A stretch of 17,482 bases of DNA from DATDCY01 sp031406795 [NCBI: Candidatus Rokuibacteriota bacterium] (GTDB lineage: Bacteria > JAUVQV01), in NCBI GenBank assembly GCA_031406795.1, contig JANOHV010000203.1, forward strand, positions 1-17,482. Direction: 5' to 3'. Shown piece by piece: positions 15,533 through 17,482 of the stretch; within the stretch, counting starts at the first letter, position 1, and every line of letters starts with the position of its first letter. Under the pieces are notes generated by a model. It was not told the DNA's origin. It made no database searches and saw only the letters and a program-made list of their open reading frames with translations. The translations under genes were made by a program, and so were the position numbers.

Positions 15533-15660
15533 GGTGCTCACTGCGACATCGTTAGCCGAAATCAAGCCGCATGGGAACTCGCAACGAGGAGTGAAGCACC
15601 GAAAAGGCGAAATTTAAAGATTTCGTCAGCGGCTATTTCTGGCCTTGACGTGGGGAGACC
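15533..15660. repeat. 128-bp dispersed repeat, copy 2
   Basis: This copy has three substitutions relative to 10373-10500. It is flanked by GATAAGTGTTT on the left, adjoining the IS110-type insertion, and TTATAAGGGTT on the right. On the - strand its first 28 bases extend the reading frame of the adjoining ParE-like pseudogene (VSPRQGQK, then stop). Confidence 0.8.
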
Positions 15661-15974
15661 TTATAAGGGTTCGATGGCTTTGTTCGGCTCTTCCATGCCT
15701 TCGGATTGCGTTTGGCATGAAAGACTGCGAGTACCGTGATTCGCGACTCGCTTTCTACGAAGAAGACCGCATACGGGAAGCGGTGAAGGAGGGCACGTCG
15801 GACCGTCTAGAATACCTGCGGGTATTGTTGAGGACCTCGGATGATAGCCTGGAAGACGGCGTCAACCGAAAGAATGAATTGTTCCCCGAGACCATGAACC
15901 CGCTGCTCGTACCACGCATAGGCGTCCGCGAGTTCGACCTCCGCCTCTGGCCGAACAACCAGTTCATGAGGCAC
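15633..15974 (-). pseudogene. ParE/RelE-type toxin inactivated by an in-frame amber codon
   Basis: The frame from GTG 15974 reads VPHELVVRPEAEVELADAYAWYEQRVHGLGEQF and then PQQYPQVF, the N-terminal half of a ParE-type toxin. A TAG follows at 15807-15809. Past it the same frame continues TVRRALLHRFPYAVFFVES and ITVLAVFHAKRNP, the expected second half. One nonsense change has therefore split a full-length gene. The frame then runs through the R'' box (KPSNPYK) into the 128-bp repeat and stops at 15633. It overlaps the antitoxin by 11 nt. A 55-residue truncated product is unlikely to be toxic. ParE toxins poison gyrase; some relatives cleave mRNA. Confidence 0.85.
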
Positions 15975-16191
15975 GGCCAGTCCGAACGCGATCCCGAACC
16001 TGTGCCCAGGGGGAACCTTCGGTTGGATTCCTGTGATATGCATCGAGACGGGCATCTAGCTCCTGCTCCTGGGCTTTGGAAAGCGCGATTGCCTCTGGCG
16101 CTTCCGCGATGCTATCCCAGATGTCCTCGACGAGCAGAATGCGTTCGGAGATGCTGAGCTTGAGAATGTCAGCCCTGCTAACAGTGCTCAT
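15964..16191 (-). CDS. Addiction-module antitoxin (TIGR02574-like)
   Basis: The 75-aa product starts MSTVSRADILKLSISERILLVEDIWDSIAEAPEAIALS and ends GSPWAQVRDRVRTGRAS. This is the pattern of the putative addiction-module component family normally paired with ParE/RelE toxins. ATG 16191 was chosen because GAGGAGGG lies about seven bases upstream; a longer in-frame start at 16230 would run through the promoter. The gene looks intact although its toxin partner carries a stop codon, so it is probably an orphan antitoxin now. An operator overlaps its promoter. Confidence 0.85.
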   Translation of the reverse strand: MSTVSRADILKLSISERILLVEDIWDSIAEAPEAIALSKAQEQELDARLDAYHRNPTEGSPWAQVRDRVRTGRAS

Positions 16192-16209
16192 GGCATGTCC
16201 CTCCTCACA

Positions 16210-16243
16210 ATGGCATTCTAACGATGCCATCGGAATCTTTCAA
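16210..16243 (-). promoter_or_regulatory. Promoter and operator of the ParE-type cassette
   Basis: On the - strand TTGAAA (16238-16243) and TAGAAT (16215-16220) are spaced by 17 bases. A perfect 7-bp inverted repeat, ATGGCAT-7 nt-ATGCCAT (16210-16230), covers the -10. The arrangement predicts repression by the antitoxin or the antitoxin-toxin complex. Confidence 0.75.
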
Positions 16244-16250
16244 TTCCATC

Positions 16251-16379
16251 GAACGTAGCGTTTAGCCGCGGGCGCGCTTGCCTGCCCGTATTTGCATAGT
16301 TGCCCTCGAACTCGACTCTAAACGCAAAGGGAAGAAATGCAAGCGTGACTGTCGGCTACAACGCCTTATAAGTGTTTCG
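16251..16379 (-). repeat. attC site of the 103-aa cassette
   Basis: On the - strand it runs ACGAAACACTTATAAGG, CGTTGTAGCCG, arms CACGCTTGCATTTCTTCCC and GGGCAGGCAAGCGCGCCC, and closes CTAAACGCTACGTTC. It has the same layout as the other full copies and serves as the template for the empty site of the IS110-type insertion. Confidence 0.88.
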
Positions 16380-16397
16380 TTTGTCTGGTTTAGGTCT

Positions 16398-16709
16398 TCA
16401 GTCCTGTGATTCGACTTCATCTTGCGGTGTGATTTCATTGGCGTCAAAAACCTGAGACTGGAGAATCTGCCTCTTTGGGTCTTTGATGAAGAGCATCATT
16501 CCGCCGGCAGCGGTGAGCTTCTTGTATTGCCGCAATGTCTTGGCACGAGTCTTTTCCGAAAGTGAATTGATGTAATCCATTGCGGGATACGCGTATACCC
16601 TTCGTTCCTCCACATCGCATTCGATAATTGGATGGCGATCTCCGAATTCTTGCCAGGCTTGAATTGTTGTGGACCAGTACTCCGCAATGTCGTTTGAGTA
16701 GTCCTTCAT
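16398..16709 (-). CDS. Hypothetical cassette protein, 103 aa
   Basis: I do not recognise this protein. It is soluble and mixed alpha/beta in appearance, with an aromatic N-terminus (MKDYSNDIAEYWSTTIQAWQEF). A central AYPAMDYINSLSEKTRAKTLRQYKK region looks helical and basic, then comes a short GGMMLFI strand and an acidic C-terminal tail. The gene starts 16 bases after the R' box (GTTCGGC) with an AGAGAAG ribosome site, and the attC follows 19 bases after its stop, so it is a complete one-gene cassette. No promoter is evident. Confidence 0.65.
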   Translation of the reverse strand: MKDYSNDIAEYWSTTIQAWQEFGDRHPIIECDVEERRVYAYPAMDYINSLSEKTRAKTLRQYKKLTAAGGMMLFIKDPKRQILQSQVFDANEITPQDEVESQD

Positions 16710-16720
16710 CTTCTCTTTCT

Positions 16721-16847
16721 GCCGAACGTTGCGTTTAGCTGCCGGCGCGCTTGCGGGCGCCTTGGAACGTGCCTTCGCCTCTGCTCATTGAACGGTAGCC
16801 CTCTTGCAAGCGTGACGGTCGGCTACAACGCCTTATAAGGGTTGGGA
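16721..16847 (-). repeat. attC site of the 135-aa cassette
   Basis: On the - strand it opens CCCAACCCTTATAAGG, followed by CGTTGTAGCCGACCG. The inner arms are GTCACGCTTGCAAGAGGG and GCGCCCGCAAGCGCGCC, and it ends CTAAACGCAACGTTCGGC. The central loop differs from the other sites. The upstream gene terminates inside it, at the TAG within GCGTTGTAG. Confidence 0.85.
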
Positions 16848-17230
16848 GCTTTCTCTGTCATTAGTGATTTGAATTGTCTCTTCATCGTGTAGGTGTTGAC
16901 TAGAACCGCACCAAGAAGCACAAAGGAAAGCGCTACTTCACCTGATAAAGACGACATGGCTTTAGACCATCCCTCTTGTGCTTGCTTAGCCATTTCGATA
17001 CTAATTGACCGGTACAATCGTTCATTGTCAGTGTTCGGAGTGAAGGCCTCCGCCCGAGTACGGATGCCTGCGTAGGAAGTCTTGACCTTAGGAAGGACGA
17101 CGATCGTGCTGTATGCCTCGAATGCCACGCCACAGACAATGAAGGCAATTCCAAGGAAGAGCAATCGCGCGTTCTTTCTGTGAAATGCCGGATCATGGAG
17201 TTGCTTGCTCAATCTCAATGCGCCATTCAT
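16823..17230 (-). CDS. Two-TM membrane protein, unknown function (cassette gene)
   Basis: The 135-aa product has two membrane segments (about 23-45 and 97-114). They are separated by a hydrophilic stretch with a helical SISIEMAKQAQEGWSKAMSSL part, a topology with both termini on the same side. I recognise no family. The start lies 12 bases after the 3' end of the ORF-less group II intron. The final codons (Asn-Pro-Tyr-Lys-Ala-Leu-stop) are supplied by the attC itself. Expression would require splicing of the intron or a promoter within it. Confidence 0.68.
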   Translation of the reverse strand: MNGALRLSKQLHDPAFHRKNARLLFLGIAFIVCGVAFEAYSTIVVLPKVKTSYAGIRTRAEAFTPNTDNERLYRSISIEMAKQAQEGWSKAMSSLSGEVALSFVLLGAVLVNTYTMKRQFKSLMTEKAPNPYKAL

Positions 17231-17242
17231 CTTTGCTCACCG

Positions 17243-17482
17243 GGTAGCCGGGGGGCGTTGCCGCCCCCAAGCCCCCTCAGAACCGTACTTGAGAGTTTCC
17301 CCTCATACGGCACAAGCACTTCATAAGCCTCCTTCGTAGGAAGTAGTATCCGTGTCGGGCCATGTTGGAGAGGCCCGAACCACCCGCTTACCTTTTGGTC
17401 GACGCCTGTCAGCCCTATTTGGCGGAGTCGCTTTAACGGCGGTTGCAAGTGTTTACCTTAAGTTGGCCATATGATCTTATCC
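17243..17482 (-). mobile_element. ORF-less group II intron related to the 10914 intron (runs off the window)
   Basis: Domain VI ends near 17243 and domain V occupies 17280-17313 (TGCCGTATGAGGGGAAAC...). Then, after only about 50 bases, sequence homologous to the pre-RT part of the first intron begins (compare ACCTTTTGGTC and GGTCAGCCCT near 12810-12840 with 17390-17415). The domain IV position therefore holds a short hairpin instead of a maturase gene. The domain V triad reads UGC rather than AGC. The 5' half is beyond the right edge. Confidence 0.8.

Noticed and set aside
15527-15739. 70-codon + strand frame over the 128-bp repeat
   Set aside because: It spans repeat copy 2 and the antisense of the toxin pseudogene; no ribosome site or family, and only the repeat part recurs.
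8671-16847. Regularly spaced repeats that could suggest a CRISPR array
   Set aside because: The repeats are ~100-130 bp palindromes separated by genes, not 25-40 bp repeats with short spacers; they are attC sites.

Overview
The left ~7.5 kb is a GC-rich chromosomal segment carrying the end of a division and cell-wall cluster: murB (3' end only), ddl, ftsQ, ftsA, ftsZ, a B12-binding-type radical SAM protein, pgeF/yfiH and a UPF0158 gene, all on the + strand with 4-8 nt overlaps at most junctions. The order ftsZ - radical SAM - YfiH is, as I recall, typical of Deltaproteobacteria such as Geobacter relatives. I therefore infer a Gram-negative, deltaproteobacterial-like chromosome, with moderate confidence.

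From about 7.6 kb to the window end the character changes: lower GC, genes almost all on the - strand, mostly small proteins, and a recurring imperfect palindrome of about 120-130 bp between genes. The repeats have attC architecture. Read on the - strand they have an R'' box such as GCCTAAC, inner arms containing GCGTTGTAGCCG and CGGCTAAACGC, and a terminal GTT box such as ACGTTAGGC. The extra base in the 5' inner arm makes the - strand the top strand, which agrees with gene direction. This is a cassette array of a sedentary chromosomal integron, or an integrase-less attC cluster. No intI lies in the window; it would be expected beyond the right edge. From right to left the cassettes carry a two-TM protein, an unknown 103-aa protein, a broken ParE-type toxin-antitoxin pair, a DUF1622 membrane protein, a three-TM protein, a YefM-YoeB pair, an RHH-MazF-like pair, a beta-carbonic anhydrase and a VOC protein. 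All three toxin-antitoxin cassettes have their own recognisable promoter, two of them with inverted-repeat operators; the others have none that I can see.

The array is heavily colonised by elements targeting attC. A complete group II intron with a maturase/reverse transcriptase sits at the R' box of one attC. A second, ORF-less intron runs off the right edge and a third survives only as domain VI. An IS110/IS1111-type element sits inside another attC, and its transposase gene is split by a 598-bp element with IS21-like ends, perfect 8-bp target duplications and no transposase. A 128-bp sequence occurs twice (125/128 identical), each time between two copies of the R''-side sequence TATAAGGGTT. 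It resembles no element I can name and is the best candidate here for something undescribed.

Housekeeping genes on the left build and divide the cell envelope (Ddl makes D-Ala-D-Ala; FtsQ/A/Z form the divisome). The array is a store of accessory cassettes, plausibly held in place by addictive toxin-antitoxin pairs and slowly eroded by introns, IS elements and deletions.
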